In this document: piece after piece, positions 63,659 through 64,000 of the stretch | Layout: each line of letters begins with the position of its first letter | Position numbering within the stretch: position 1 is the first letter of the stretch | Program-made: the position numbers and the translations under genes | Notes under the pieces: model-generated | What the model saw: the letters and a program-made list of their open reading frames with translations, nothing else | Told to the model about the DNA's origin: nothing | Databases searched by the model: none | Source of the DNA: Chitinophaga pinensis | Lineage (GTDB): Bacteria; Bacteroidota; Bacteroidia; Flavobacteriales_D; Crocinitomicaceae | Assembly: GCA_945863605.1 (NCBI GenBank) | Contig: CAMAZP010000013.1 | Location: forward strand, 1 to 64,000 | Length of the DNA: 64,000 nucleotides | Direction: 5' to 3'

Positions 63659-64000
63659 TGTAATGACTTAATAATGAAGTTCTCATTCCAGCACTCACAA
63701 CAAAAGCTTGTGAATTTTCTGCTCCAGTTTGTTTTCTGTAGGTGATATTTCCGAAGAAGTTCCAGTTTAATTTTTTGTTCATTCGGTATCCTATTTCAAA
63801 TTGATTGTGCGAAATTTTATCATTTGAAACAGTATTGTAATATTGAATAGGTAATAAATCATTTTTTGTGTGATCGACTAAGAAATAATTTACAGATTTA
63901 AGATCCGCATAAATCCTTTTCCATTCCCAACCTAATCGGAACACAATTTCATGAAACCCATTTTCCATTGGATGAGCAAGAGCAAGGTTATAATGACTGT
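63648..64000 (-). CDS. second Wzi/RemB-like outer-membrane protein (partial, C-terminal end)
   Basis: The frame is open to the window edge; an internal Met near the edge is not its start. The visible C-terminus has ALAHPMENGFHEIVFRLGWE and then WKRIYADLKSVNY. This parallels the HPFGANFAELLGELKWQHQR segment of the neighbouring gene, so the two are probably tandem paralogues. The end (FVVSAGMRTSLLSHYNDY) is barrel-like. It is upstream of, and coupled to, the Wzi/RemB-like gene. Confidence 0.65.
   Translation of the reverse strand, partial: SHYNLALAHPMENGFHEIVFRLGWEWKRIYADLKSVNYFLVDHTKNDLLPIQYYNTVSNDKISHNQFEIGYRMNKKLNWNFFGNITYRKQTGAENSQAFVVSAGMRTSLLSHYNDY

Overview
The window is low-GC DNA from a member of the Bacteroidota, most likely a gliding, aerobic Flavobacteriales. 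Supporting signs are the type IX secretion (T9SS) C-terminal sorting domains on five proteins, the DUF2723, DUF5686, DUF4421 and DUF2141 families, a RemB/Wzi-like outer-membrane protein, genes without Shine-Dalgarno sequences, and promoters of the Bacteroidota type (TTG, about 18-20 nt, TAnnTTTG). No rRNA operon, phage, CRISPR array or intact transposase gene is visible.

Layout. 1-7.7 kb: end of a cytochrome c gene, hflX, then an accessory stretch with a zeta-like toxin and its small partner, an ORF6N protein, a delta-60-repeat T9SS protein, an XRE regulator and gene relics. 7.7-9.7 kb: a glycine-rich T9SS protein. 9.9-18 kb: folE, then a terminal-oxidase cluster (ctaB, two subunit III genes, subunit IV, two SCO-like genes, DUF420), dCMP deaminase and an S41 protease. 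18-26 kb: two DoxX-like genes, tRNA-Gln, a DUF2723 membrane protein, a polysaccharide deacetylase and a cation/proton antiporter. 26-32 kb: a small glucan-use locus (sugar MFS transporter, NUDIX-type regulator, repeated-module surface protein, GH16 glucanase) with a shared operator-like palindrome. 32-45 kb: mostly ordinary chromosomal genes, including an SDR/photolyase/flavin reductase group. 45-55 kb: aspS, coaE, a LamG T9SS protein, a methyltransferase and a ZIP transporter, interspersed with toxin-antitoxin (TA) modules. 55-64 kb: an AAA/VWA pair, DUF4421, oligopeptidase B, a PIN TA module and tandem RemB/Wzi-like genes.

The most unusual signal is shared by three places. At hflX, aspS and the ZIP transporter, a TA module (zeta-like, DUF433/DUF5615 and HEPN/MNT respectively) lies directly after the 3' end of a resident gene, and a second copy of that 3' end lies on the far side in direct orientation. 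The copies differ mostly by synonymous or conservative changes, including changed stop codons. They therefore look like 3' ends of alleles from other lineages, not recently decayed local duplicates. This suggests that TA cassettes enter by recombination at gene 3' ends and bring a donor copy of that end along.

Other structure: a tripartite palindromic repeat in three copies, each just beyond the 3' end of a T9SS gene, with compensatory changes in its stems; two sets of repeats with 32-33 bp period upstream of genes; and a highly self-complementary candidate RNA gene with its own promoter and poly-U end near 51.3 kb.
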